NCBI GenBank assembly: GCA_963770375.1
Contig: CAVYPM010000017.1
Span: forward strand, 372,001-436,000
Direction: 5' to 3'
DNA from: DASVBE01 sp963770375
Lineage (GTDB): Bacteria > Actinomycetota > Actinomycetes > Streptosporangiales > Streptosporangiaceae
Length of the DNA: 64,000 bases
In this document: positions 8,316 through 16,022 of the stretch, one piece after another
Numbering within the stretch: position 1 is the stretch's first letter
How the letters are laid out: every line of letters starts with the position of its first letter
Notes under the pieces: generated by a model
What the model was told of the DNA's origin: nothing
The model's database searches: none
The model's input: only the letters and a program-made list of their open reading frames with translations
Made by a program: the position numbers and the translations under genes

Positions 8316-8818
8316 GGCTTCTCCTCCTGAAGCATGCGGGCCAGGGCGGCCAGCGCCCGCGAGGTGGTGGATTTCACGGTGCCGCGGCTGACGCCCATGG
8401 CCACCGCGGTCTCCTGCTCGGGCAGGTCGGCGAAGTAGCGGAGCACCACCGCCTCGCGCTGCCGGGGTGGCAAGCGCCGCAGCGCCGCCACTGTTTCCCG
8501 TTGCCGCTCGCCCGCCAGCACCGTGTCTTCCGCCGACGCGGCGGCGGCGGCCTCAACGGCCACCGCCCGTGGCACTCGCCTGCTGCGGCGAAGCGCCGAC
8601 CGGGAGCCGTTCAGCACCGATGACCGCACGTAGCCGAGGGCATGCCCGTGGTCAGACATGCGATCCCAGGCGCGGTACAGGCCGCAGAATGCCTCCTGAA
8701 CCACGTCCTCGGCCGTCTGCCTGTCCCCGACCATGAGGAACGCGAGCCGGGTCAGCCCCAGCGCATGCCTCTCGTAGATCGCGGTGACCGCCTGGCTGGC
8801 GCTCATCTCGCGGTCCAT
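8312..8818 (-). CDS. SigE-family ECF RNA polymerase sigma factor
   Basis: 168 residues from ATG at 8818 (MDREMSASQAV); a GTG at 8920 would add 34 residues unlike the family. Region 2 is visible in LTRLAFLMVGDRQTAEDVVQEAF, with the -10 recognition helix following. Region 4 is in LPPRQREAVVLRYFADLPEQETAVAMGVSRGTVKS, the DNA-binding helix-turn-helix for the -35 element. This is the SigE-type small ECF group common in actinobacteria (not the mycobacterial SigE). It overlaps the membrane partner by 4 bp. Confidence 0.9.
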   Translation of the reverse strand: MDREMSASQAVTAIYERHALGLTRLAFLMVGDRQTAEDVVQEAFCGLYRAWDRMSDHGHALGYVRSSVLNGSRSALRRSRRVPRAVAVEAAAAASAEDTVLAGERQRETVAALRRLPPRQREAVVLRYFADLPEQETAVAMGVSRGTVKSTTSRALAALARMLQEEKP

Positions 8819-8960
8819 CGCGTCATCGTCCCCGCCGTCCCAGCCTGGTGTCACGGCTGCGGTGACCAGGTGCGGGCGACGGGTGCCAGAGCGGCCACCT
8901 AGGCGCGGCTTGATGTCCACATATCAGAAACGCCGGCGCGGGCCAAAGGTTGCCTCGGCT

Positions 8961-9497
8961 CTAGCGGATAACGCGATAGTCGGCGAGCAGATAGCCAGCC
9001 GGTGAGACATCGCTTCGGATCGATTCGAGCTGAATCGGTGGCAAGCCGTCGAGGAGCCGCCGTCCGCGGCCGGCGATCCTCGGCGCTATCACGAGCCTGA
9101 GCTCGTCGGCAACGCCGGCGGCGAGCAGCGCCTGCGCGACCGAGATACTTGCGTGGACACCGACATCGCCGCCGCGCTGCTGCCTGAGATCCCGGGCGAA
9201 TTCGGCCAGCCCGCCGTCGAGCACCGTCGCATTGGGCCAATCCCGGTCAAGGGGCGTCGAGGTCGCGACATACTTCGTGACCCCGTTGATGAACGCCGCG
9301 AATGGCTGGATCTGGCTGTCCGGCCAGAACTGCGCCCACTCGGTGTAGGTACGGCGGCCGAGAATGACCGCGTCCTGGGTCGCGATCACAGCGGCAAGAT
9401 TGGCGTCCATCGCTTCGTCCCAGTCGGCGAAGAAACTATCTGGGTCCTCGGCAACCCCGTCGAGGGACAGCAGCTCATACACGACGATCTTCCGCAC
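8961..9497 (-). CDS. Dihydrofolate reductase-like (RibD C-terminal domain) protein
   Basis: 178 residues from GTG at 9497, chosen because GGAGG lies 9 bases upstream and the family start VRKIVVYELLSLDGVAEDP begins there; the open frame extends upstream but is not family-like. LGRRTYTEW and VLDGGLAEFARDL... are the NADPH-binding features of the RibD-C/DHFR fold. Members are small NADPH-dependent reductases of mostly unknown substrate in actinobacteria. Monocistronic, between the sigma factor and the serine hydrolase. Confidence 0.85.
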   Translation of the reverse strand: MRKIVVYELLSLDGVAEDPDSFFADWDEAMDANLAAVIATQDAVILGRRTYTEWAQFWPDSQIQPFAAFINGVTKYVATSTPLDRDWPNATVLDGGLAEFARDLRQQRGGDVGVHASISVAQALLAAGVADELRLVIAPRIAGRGRRLLDGLPPIQLESIRSDVSPAGYLLADYRVIR

Positions 9498-9636
9498 GCC
9501 CGGCACCTCCGATTGGTCTCGTCCCACGGGGTGACTGATCGAGCCGCCGGAACTCATCGCTGCGACGTGCAGCGGCCCGCCTGCCGGCCTCCGGGCGGAG
9601 GGGCAGGCGGGCCGCTGGCCCAGCAAGTAACTTCCG

Positions 9637-10826
9637 TTACTTGCTGCACATGACGTGGTCGACGAGGCCGTATTCGGCGGCCAGCTGCGGGTTCTCGACG
9701 TTGGAGTCGAGCGACAGCACGACCGTCTTGCGCCCGTCGGCACTGACCGCGCCGATGGTGTTGTAGCCGGGCACGTCGCCCTCGTGGGACCAGTAGAAGC
9801 CGCCGCAGGTCAGCGGGATCCGGAAGATGCCCAGGCCGTACCGGGAGCCGGGCACGCTGGCGGTGTCACCGGCGTCGGCCGGCACGGTCTGCTGCATCTC
9901 CTCGCCGCTGCGCCGGGCCCAGCAGCGTGCCGCGCCCGATCGCCTGCCAGAACCGGGTCAGGTCGGCGGCGTTGCTGATCAGCGCCCCTGCGGAGTTGGC
10001 CCAGGACATGTTCTCGGCGGTCGTGTCGATCCTTGGCGGTCCTGCTGAAGAACAGGTATCCGGTGGCGTGCGGCCCCGGCAGCCGGGTGCTGGTCCCCGG
10101 CGCGAACGTGTGGTGCAGGCCGAGCGGCCCGGTGATCCGCCGGGCGACCACGTTCGCCCAGGGGCGGTGGGTCACCTTCTCGACGATCATCCCGAGCAGG
10201 GTGTAGTTGGTGTTGGAGTAGTGCCAGCCGGCGCCGGGAGCGAAGTACGGCTTGTGGGCCAGCGCGATCTTCAGCAGGTCCATCCGGCTGAACTGGTGGA
10301 ACTCCAGCTTCCTGTACGCCTTGACCGAGGTGATCTGCGCCTGCAGGTCATCGGTGTAGTTGTGCAGGCCGCTGGTGTGCTGAAGCAGCTCGCGGATGGT
10401 GATCACGGCGCCGTCGTTGCCGTTGCCGTGCACCACGCCGGGCAGCCAGTGGCCGACGGTGTCGTTCAGCGAGAGCCGGTGCTCCGCGGCCAGCTGCAGC
10501 ACGACGACCGACAGGAAGGTCTTGGTGTTGCTGCCGATCCGGAAGAACCCGTTGGCGCTGACCGGCGCACGTCTCACCAGGTTGGCCACGCCGCTGGTGC
10601 CGCGCAGCTGGCGGCCGCCGATGTGCACGTCGGCCAGCACTCCCGGCACGCCGGTTGCGGTGATCCTGGCCAGGTCGCGCTGCAGGTCCTGCTGCCGGTA
10701 GACGTGCCGGGCCGGCGTGGTGGCCGCCCCGGCGGCCGCGGTGACGGTGCTGGAGGTCATGGCGAAGGCGGTGGCGGCGGCCGCCGCCAGGCCGGCGGTG
10801 AGGTATGTGCGAATGCTCATGGCCAT
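9637..10826 (-). pseudogene. Exported serine hydrolase (beta-lactamase/DD-peptidase fold), two frame breaks
   Basis: Signal peptide (SIRTYLTAGLAAAAATAFA), then the SxxK motif SNTK (in FFRIGSNTKTFLSVV, about residue 95) and the YxN motif YSN (in GWHYSNTNYTLLGMI, about 205) of class C beta-lactamase-like enzymes. Near 10035 the frame breaks after GYLFFSRTAKD; the continuation IDTTAENMSWANSAGALIS is in another frame. Near 9905 it breaks again, and the C-terminus with the HxG-type box (WSHEGDVPGYN) ends at 9637. Joined, it gives about 396 residues, the usual size. Either a true pseudogene or two single-base sequence errors; clean conservation on each side favours errors. Confidence 0.8.
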
Positions 10827-10878
10827 TACCCTGCCAACGGCCCGGCGCGCTGACATTGGGGTGAGCAGACGGATGAAG

Positions 10879-10894
10879 GTGGGGTTTTCCCCAC
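10879..10894. promoter_or_regulatory. Inverted repeat upstream of serine hydrolase
   Basis: GTGGGG-TTTT-CCCCAC, a perfect 6-bp-arm hairpin, 53-68 bp before the serine hydrolase start. It could be an operator or a transcript hairpin. Confidence 0.4.
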
Positions 10895-10910
10895 ACCTGC
10901 TGGAGCTATG

Positions 10911-10924
10911 ACGTATTTCAGCCC
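10911..10924 (-). promoter_or_regulatory. Shared 14-bp upstream element, copy 1
   Basis: On the minus strand GGGCTGAAATACGT, ending 85 bp before the serine hydrolase start. An identical 14-mer lies at 11753-11766, at about the same distance before the DUF6069 start. Equal placement and orientation suggest a common activator site or -35 region. Confidence 0.45.
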
Positions 10925-11177
10925 GCTCCGGTTCAGCCGGCCGGAACTTTTTCCCTGAAAATTACCCGGCCCGGCGGGCGCGGGCGTTTCCGGCGACCAA
11001 TTAACTCTTTTTCCGGATTTCTTTTTTCTCTATTGATTACGCTGGTCAGAGCCGCACCAACCAGCCACGGGCAGTCTATTTGCGGGCCGCGCCGGCGTAC
11101 CGGCGTATCTTCCCGGGAACGGGACCGGAAAGCGCAGGCAAAGCCCTGTCAGGCAACCGGGTCCCCGGTCGTAAGGC

Positions 11178-11648
11178 TCAGCGGGGCCACCGCCTGGACC
11201 GGGACGCGGCCTCGCCCACGAGCACGCCCGTGGCCACGCCAATGACCAGGTCGACGATCGCGGTGGCGATCTTTGCGTCCAGCGCTGCGGAGGTGCTGAA
11301 CGGGTAGGCCACCACGATGACGGTCACCAGGGCGATGATCCAGCCGAAGTACAGCAGCGGCCGGGGCACGGCCAGCATCAGCAGGTGCACCAGCCCGGTC
11401 GCGAGCAGCGCCCCGCCCGCCGCGGCCAGCACGAAGGCGGTCGTGTGCACGTCCCCGTAGGTACCGTTCCCTTTCGGGGCCAGCACGGGCAGATCAAAGA
11501 GCCACCGGCTGATCAGCACCCCGGTCAGGGCCAGCAAACCGGTGACGACAGCGCTGGCGGCGCCGCCCGACCATAGCTTGCGGGCGTCGACTCCTGACCG
11601 GCCCCGCCGGTGCGACGCATATTGCGGCTGCTGCAATGAACCGCTCAT
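11178..11648 (-). CDS. DUF6069 family membrane protein
   Basis: 156 residues from ATG at 11648; in-frame TTG (11663) and ATG (11657) starts are also possible. A short polar N-terminus is followed by four hydrophobic helices: AASAVVTGLLALTGVLI, HTTAFVLAAAGGALLATGLVHLLMLAV, LLYFGWIIALVTVIVVAYPF, and IATAIVDLVIGVATGVLVG. This is the layout of DUF6069, small four-helix membrane proteins of unknown role in actinobacteria. It shares a 14-bp upstream element with the serine hydrolase gene, so the two may respond to the same signal. Confidence 0.75.
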   Translation of the reverse strand: MSGSLQQPQYASHRRGRSGVDARKLWSGGAASAVVTGLLALTGVLISRWLFDLPVLAPKGNGTYGDVHTTAFVLAAAGGALLATGLVHLLMLAVPRPLLYFGWIIALVTVIVVAYPFSTSAALDAKIATAIVDLVIGVATGVLVGEAASRSRRWPR

Positions 11649-11752
11649 CGCGATCATCCCCAAGTCCAGCTTCCGGTTTACTCCCAGCCAGCGGTCTGGC
11701 CTTCACCCGCCCGGGCAAGACCACCATCGGGACCAGGCTATTCCGCGCGCCA

Positions 11753-11766
11753 ACGTATTTCAGCCC
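11753..11766 (-). promoter_or_regulatory. Shared 14-bp upstream element, copy 2
   Basis: Second exact copy of GGGCTGAAATACGT (minus strand), about 105 bp before the DUF6069 ATG. See copy 1 at 10911. Confidence 0.45.
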
Positions 11767-11951
11767 TATCTGCCAGGGCCTTCGTCCTGATATGGCAGCC
11801 AGTGCCCAGAGCTAACCGCCAGGCAGCTCCCAGGCAACTCACAAAATGCTCCCGGTGCGGTCTGACCCCGGCTGCAGAGGATGACGGCTGTGGCGGGCGA
11901 TCCCGGCCCGGCGCACCATAGAACCGGCGCACCAGTAACGGAGTGGCAGTG

Positions 11952-13232
11952 ATGACCGATCAAGCAGCACGGCCCGCGCCCGGTGACCGGGCCGTGCCGG
12001 CGCAGCGGGTGGTGCTCGCCGGGCTGGCGATGCTGAGCGTCCTGGCCGCGGTGATCCACTTTGCCGTGGCGGGCAGCCACTTCCAGGAGTACTGGCTGTT
12101 CGGCGTGTTCATGCTGGGCGTCGCCTGGCTGCAGCTGGGCTGGGCGGCCGCCGCCCTGTTCCGGCCCACGCGGCTGCTGGTCAGCAGCGGAGCGGTGCTG
12201 AACGCCGCGGTCATCGTGGTCTACATCCTGACCCGCACGGTCGGCGACATCGTCGGCCCGGACCCCGGCGACGTCGAGCCGGCCGGCTTCGGGGACCTGC
12301 TGTGCACGGTGGCCGAGGCCGCGATCGTGGCCGGGTGCCTGTGGCTGCTGGTGACCCGGGTCAGCCGGGTGGTCCGCCGGGACCAGGCGAGCCTGGCCGC
12401 GGCCGCCGGCGCCGGCGTGCTGGCCGCCCTGCTCAGTGTGGCCCTCGTCGACGGCGGCCCGGAGATGGTGATGACCGCCGGCCCGGGCCCGGCGGCCAGC
12501 GCGGCCGGCTCCGGCGCCGCGGCCGCCGGCATGGCGGGCATGACCAGCCCGGGAAGCAGCGGCCGCACCGGCACGATGGCGCCGGTGCACCTGGCCACCA
12601 GCTCCCCCGCCGGGTTCATCACCGACCCCGACCCCGGCATGCAGATGGAGCCGGGCATGAAGATGGCCAGCCCGGTCGCGTGCACCGCCTCAGCCACCGC
12701 GGCCCAGCAGCGGGCCGCCGTCCAGCTGGTCAACGCGAGCTGGCGCGGCGCGCAGCAGTACCGCAGCCTGGCCGCGGCCAGGGCGGCCGGCTACCGGCCG
12801 ATCACCCCGTCCGGCCTGCCGGTGGTGCACTACCTGAACCCCGCCTTCTACCGGGACACGCTGCTGGGCGGTCCGGTGCTGGACACCAGCCAGCCGCAGT
12901 CCCTGGTTTATGCAAACACGCCAAAGGGCGCCGTCCTGGTTGCCGCGATGTACATCACCACGCCGCGCGGGGCTACCCCGCAGCCCGGTGGCTGCCTCAC
13001 CCAGTGGCATGTGCACACCAACCTGTGCCTTCGCGCCGGTCTTGGCGTTGTCGGCGTGACCGGCGCCGGCCATCCGGCCTGCCCGGCGGGCTCGCGGAAC
13101 CGGGTAACCCCGGCCATGATGCACGTCTGGTTCGTGCCCATCCCCGGCGGGCCAACCGCGGTCGACGCCCCGGACGCACAGGTGGTGCGAGCGGCCGAGC
13201 AGGTCGCGGCGCCGCACAACGGCACGGCGTGA
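11952..13232 (+). CDS. Membrane protein with His/Cys-rich C-terminal domain, unknown function
   Basis: 426 residues from ATG at 11952, with GGAG 8 bases upstream; a GTG at 11943 is in frame. Four or five transmembrane helices fill residues 20-170. A Gly/Ala/Met/Ser-rich linker (about 180-240, with repeated PGMQMEPGMKM) leads to a globular C-terminal domain of about 180 residues. That domain carries WHVHTNLC, GHPAC and MMHVWFVP, a spacing of His, Cys and Met that suggests a metal (copper or iron) site on the outer face. I recognise the pattern from uncharacterised actinobacterial proteins but know no function. Confidence 0.75.
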   Translation: MTDQAARPAPGDRAVPAQRVVLAGLAMLSVLAAVIHFAVAGSHFQEYWLFGVFMLGVAWLQLGWAAAALFRPTRLLVSSGAVLNAAVIVVYILTRTVGDIVGPDPGDVEPAGFGDLLCTVAEAAIVAGCLWLLVTRVSRVVRRDQASLAAAAGAGVLAALLSVALVDGGPEMVMTAGPGPAASAAGSGAAAAGMAGMTSPGSSGRTGTMAPVHLATSSPAGFITDPDPGMQMEPGMKMASPVACTASATAAQQRAAVQLVNASWRGAQQYRSLAAARAAGYRPITPSGLPVVHYLNPAFYRDTLLGGPVLDTSQPQSLVYANTPKGAVLVAAMYITTPRGATPQPGGCLTQWHVHTNLCLRAGLGVVGVTGAGHPACPAGSRNRVTPAMMHVWFVPIPGGPTAVDAPDAQVVRAAEQVAAPHNGTA

Positions 13233-13302
13233 GCTGGGATTGCACGAGCTGACGAACGCCGGCTTGCGGCCTGCCCGTGGGTTAAACGGTGACCTGCGCC
13301 GC

Positions 13303-13321
13303 TATGCAGAGCGCACACATC
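13303..13321 (+). repeat. Motif shared with pucR upstream region, copy 1
   Basis: TATGCAGAGCGCACACATC. A close variant, TATGCGCAGAGCACACATC, lies at 15413-15431. Each stands upstream of one of the two paralogous small genes (123 and 217 bp). Likely a common regulator site or the trace of a duplication. Confidence 0.45.
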
Positions 13322-13443
13322 GGCCGTAAGCGCGGTGCAGTATGCCCATTCTCCGCCGCGCCGCGGACTGGCAGCATGGCTGCGATGCAAAGTTCCGCAG
13401 ACGGACGAGCCTCACGCTGCTGCCCACGTTCCAGGGGAGAGTC

Positions 13444-13665
13444 ATGATCGAAACCCAGTTCCGGGTGGAGGCCACTGACGAGGCAGAGGACCAGATTCCC
13501 GACTGGTGGCCGTACGCCCCCGAGTTCCCGCACTGGCACGTGTGGCGGGGCGTGGCCGGGCTGCTGTACGCGCGGCGGCCCCGGTCGACACCGCCCATCG
13601 TGGTCCGCGCCAGCGACGCAGCCGGGCTGCGCGAGCGGATCCGGCAGGCGGCCGCGGCGCGCTAG
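13444..13665 (+). CDS. Small WWPY/FPHW protein, paralogue 1
   Basis: 73 residues; ATG at 13444 follows GGGGAGAGTC. The core is DQIPDWWPYAPEFPHW, then VWRGVAGLLYARRP and a C-terminal helix rich in Arg and Ala (AGLRERIRQAAAAR). It is clearly homologous to the 71-residue product at 15648 (both have PDWWPY, EFPHW, VWRG, GL.YARR). Very rich in Trp and aromatic residues with no membrane segment. I know no characterised family; small YARR-type proteins of this kind occur widely in actinobacteria and are unassigned. The two copies bracket the PucR regulator, which suggests a role linked to that regulon. Confidence 0.7.
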   Translation: MIETQFRVEATDEAEDQIPDWWPYAPEFPHWHVWRGVAGLLYARRPRSTPPIVVRASDAAGLRERIRQAAAAR

Positions 13666-13804
13666 AAACCAGCGCCCTAGGGCCCCGCCCCGGCCGCGCG
13701 TACGGACCCCCAGATCGTGCGCCAGGCCCGGGAGGAAGGTCACGACCGCTAGACGGCCCTGGCCCGCAGATCCGTTCGGTGTGCCCGTCCGTTCAGTCTG
13801 CCGC

Positions 13805-13845
13805 CTGCTCGCCTGAGCCAACCGCGGCCTGGCTCAGGCGAGCAG
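13805..13845. terminator. Bidirectional terminator between small gene and pucR
   Basis: 16-bp perfect arms (13805-13820 and 13830-13845; core GCTCGCCTGAGCC / GGCTCAGGCGAGC) with a 9-nt loop. It overlaps the last codons of the pucR-family gene and ends transcription from both converging genes. Confidence 0.7.
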
Positions 13846-15402
13846 CCGCGCCCGGCAGGCCAGCTGAAGCGCCAGCCGCTGGTCCGGGTCGTCCAGGTCC
13901 ACGTCCAGCAGCTCGGTGATGCGCCGCAGCCGGTAGGCGACCGCGTTGCGGTGCAGGTGCAGCACCTCGGCGGTGCGGATGATCGAGCCCTGCTGGTCCA
14001 GGTAGGTCGCCAGGGTGCGGATCGCGGTCTCGCCGCGGGACTGGCCGAGTTCCTCCAGCGGGGCCAGCTGCGACCGGACCGAGGCCCGGGCGCTGTCCGA
14101 GGCGTACCACTCCATCAGCATCCGGCGGACGCCCACCGCGTCGTGCGCGGCCACCCCGTCCGGCCGCCCGCCGGCCCGGGCGGCCAGCAGCGCGACACGG
14201 GCTTCGGCGGCCGAGGCGCGCAGCCCGACCGGCCCTTCGTGCGGGGTGCCCACGCCGGCCCGGACCCGGAGCCCGGGAAAGCGGTCCCGGATCGCGTCCA
14301 GCGCCCGGCTGGCTGCCTTCATGGTCTGCAGCCCGGCCTGCGGCCCGGGCCGGGTGGAGGTCATCCGGACCAGGACCACGGCCCTGGCCACCCGGGCCAC
14401 GTGCCAGGTGCCGCCCGCCCTGGCCACCGCCTGCAGGGCGACCTGCCCGGCGGTCTCCAGGATCTCGAAGCTGTGCACCTCGTCGCGCCGCAGCTCGTCG
14501 AGGTTATCCGCCTCGACGTGCACGGCCAGGTGCCAGCCGCCGACCGGCACGCCGAGCTGGCGGGCCCGGTCCAGCAGGTCCTCGCTCTGGGCGTCGGTCA
14601 TCAGCATCTCGGCGAGCAGCTCGCTGCGGGACCGGACCGGCAGATCCCGGGCCCGGGCGGCGATGTCGAGCAGCCGGCCGGCCGTGGACGCCGCGGTGTG
14701 CAGCACCAGGCGGGCGGCGACGGCCAGGTCGCCGTGCGCGTCCGGGGCGGTGAAGTGGCCGAGCAGCTGGGCGCCCACCATGACCGGTGCGCTCACATCG
14801 CTGTCCGGCACGGCCAGCCCGGCCAGGCCGGCGGCGCCGTCACCCGGCCCGGCGGCCCCGTCCGGCGCGCTGCCGTTGTCCGGCGCCGCGGGGCGGAAGC
14901 CGACCGGCACGCCGAGCGCCTGACTGACCTGGTCCCGCAGCGTGTCCAGGTCCGCGCCGGACTCCTCGGCCGCCAGCACGGCGGCCAGGCCCTGCTCGGC
15001 CCGGCCCAGGGCCCGGTCGGCCGGGCCGCCGGTCTCCCGGATCAGCGCGGGCAGCAGCCAGGTCAGCTCGATCCCGCCGGGGATCGAGACCATCGCCACG
15101 CCGGCCCGCTCGGCGATGTCCATCGCGGTCAGTGTGGGCCGCCACCGGCCGCCGGCGAACGCCGCCACCGCCGCCACCTGGTGGATCGCGGCCCAGCGCA
15201 GGGCCATGTCGAGCCGGTAGTCCACGGCCTCCTCGGAGGCCGCGCGGGACAGCACGACGAAGCTCCCCGCCGGGGCGCCTTCCAGGTCGCCCAGCTGCTC
15301 GGCCAGGCGCACGGTGGTGACCATCCGGTCCCCGCCGCCCTGGCTCACTCGTTCCAGGCCAGCCAGGGGTGAACTGGCCAGCATCGCGTCAACCGCAGGC
15401 AC
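13834..15402 (-). CDS. PucR family transcriptional regulator
   Basis: 522 residues. Three parts are visible: the N-terminal PucR domain (about 5-135, with GSFVVLSRAASEEAVDYRLDMALRWAAIHQVAAVA), a central GGDEF-like CdaR domain (about 250-390), and the C-terminal PucR/HTH_30 box TLATYLDQQGSIIRTAEVLHLHRNAVAYRLRRI (about 465-500). Members activate or repress purine, allantoin, hydantoin or amino-acid catabolic genes in response to a metabolite. It is transcribed away from the DUF917/hydantoinase/ABC operon that starts at 16023 and is its likely regulator. GTG at 15402 sits 6 nt after TAAACT, so the mRNA may be leaderless. Confidence 0.85.
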   Translation of the reverse strand: MPAVDAMLASSPLAGLERVSQGGGDRMVTTVRLAEQLGDLEGAPAGSFVVLSRAASEEAVDYRLDMALRWAAIHQVAAVAAFAGGRWRPTLTAMDIAERAGVAMVSIPGGIELTWLLPALIRETGGPADRALGRAEQGLAAVLAAEESGADLDTLRDQVSQALGVPVGFRPAAPDNGSAPDGAAGPGDGAAGLAGLAVPDSDVSAPVMVGAQLLGHFTAPDAHGDLAVAARLVLHTAASTAGRLLDIAARARDLPVRSRSELLAEMLMTDAQSEDLLDRARQLGVPVGGWHLAVHVEADNLDELRRDEVHSFEILETAGQVALQAVARAGGTWHVARVARAVVLVRMTSTRPGPQAGLQTMKAASRALDAIRDRFPGLRVRAGVGTPHEGPVGLRASAAEARVALLAARAGGRPDGVAAHDAVGVRRMLMEWYASDSARASVRSQLAPLEELGQSRGETAIRTLATYLDQQGSIIRTAEVLHLHRNAVAYRLRRITELLDVDLDDPDQRLALQLACRARLLA

Positions 15403-15431
15403 CGGGTCAGTTTATGCGCAGAGCACACATC
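15403..15431 (-). promoter_or_regulatory. Probable leaderless pucR promoter with shared motif
   Basis: On the minus strand TAAACT (15409-15414) is followed by six bases and the GTG start, the usual spacing of an actinobacterial -10 box and a leaderless start. The motif shared with 13303-13321 occupies 15413-15431, immediately upstream of and touching the -10, so a protein bound there would block or activate pucR and could act on the divergent small gene. Confidence 0.5.
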
Positions 15432-15647
15432 AATGGCGATCATCATGCAATCAGCCCACTGCGGCCGGCCTTTCCGGCTGGGAGGATCAATAAGCACCAG
15501 AGTCCCGCCGGAGCGCCACCGAGCGCCGCAGTGATGCCCGGAGCGAACGGCAGCACACGGCTGCAGCACCAGCGATGCAGCACTGGGCCGCAGCACGGGG
15601 GCGGCAAGAACGGTGGCAGCACGGAGAGATTCGCCCGGAGGGAGCCA

Positions 15648-15863
15648 ATGGAGCGGCAGACAGGGATCTGGCCGGGGTCCGAGGCGCACGACACCCCGGA
15701 CTGGTGGCCGTACAGCGCCGAGTTCCCGCACTGGCGGGTCTGGCGCGGCATCAGCGGCCTGGTGTACGCCCGGCGGATCGGGTCGCACCCGACCGCGCTG
15801 GTCAGCGGGGAGGACGCGGTCGACCTCAGGGACCAGATCAGGCGGGCGGACGTCACGGGATAA
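15648..15863 (+). CDS. Small WWPY/FPHW protein, paralogue 2
   Basis: 71 residues; ATG at 15648 follows GGAGGGAGCCA. Core TPDWWPYSAEFPHW, VWRGISGLVYARRIG, then a C-terminal acidic/basic helix (DLRDQIRRAD). Paralogue of the product at 13444 with the same motif order and spacing. It lies divergent from pucR and about 160 bp before the DUF917 operon on the same strand, so it could be the first gene of that operon or a separate small unit. Function unknown. Confidence 0.7.
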   Translation: MERQTGIWPGSEAHDTPDWWPYSAEFPHWRVWRGISGLVYARRIGSHPTALVSGEDAVDLRDQIRRADVTG

Positions 15864-15965
15864 CCGCCCGCGGCGCGCCACCACAGAGCCGGCTGCGCCG
15901 CCAGCTCAACCGGGCTCACCTGGCCCAGGAAAAGGCTCATTCCCCTTCTGTTTTCGTACGGCAGC

Positions 15966-15981
15966 CAGGCACAATTGCCTG
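15966..15981 (+). promoter_or_regulatory. Inverted repeat before DUF917 operon
   Basis: CAGGCA-CAAT-TGCCTG, perfect 6-bp arms, 41-56 bp before the DUF917 start. The flanks TCGTAC...GTGCGA extend the dyad imperfectly. Placement fits an operator, with the PucR-family protein the obvious candidate, although that is inference. Confidence 0.45.
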
Positions 15982-16022
15982 ACGTGCGAAGATTCTCCGC
16001 AAGCTCCTGAAAGTTACCGATC

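Larger units (their letters stand above)
10827..11177. other. Promoter region of serine hydrolase, AT-rich patch
   Basis: 350 bp between two minus-strand genes. It contains a hairpin (10879-10894), the 14-bp element shared with the next gene (10911-10924), and an unusually AT-rich run at about 11000-11040 (TTAACTCTTTTTCCGG..., TTCTTTTTTCTCTATTG). I see no convincing gene. Confidence 0.5.

Noticed and set aside
9927..10853. 308-codon plus-strand frame opposite the serine hydrolase
   Set aside because: Composition (Val/Gly/Arg runs) is typical of antisense shadow; the serine hydrolase signal peptide and SxxK and YxN motifs are on the minus strand.
10985..11045. AT-rich patch as a replication origin or phage site
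   Set aside because: No DnaA boxes, iterons or flanking genes of that kind; it is simply a low-GC promoter-proximal segment.
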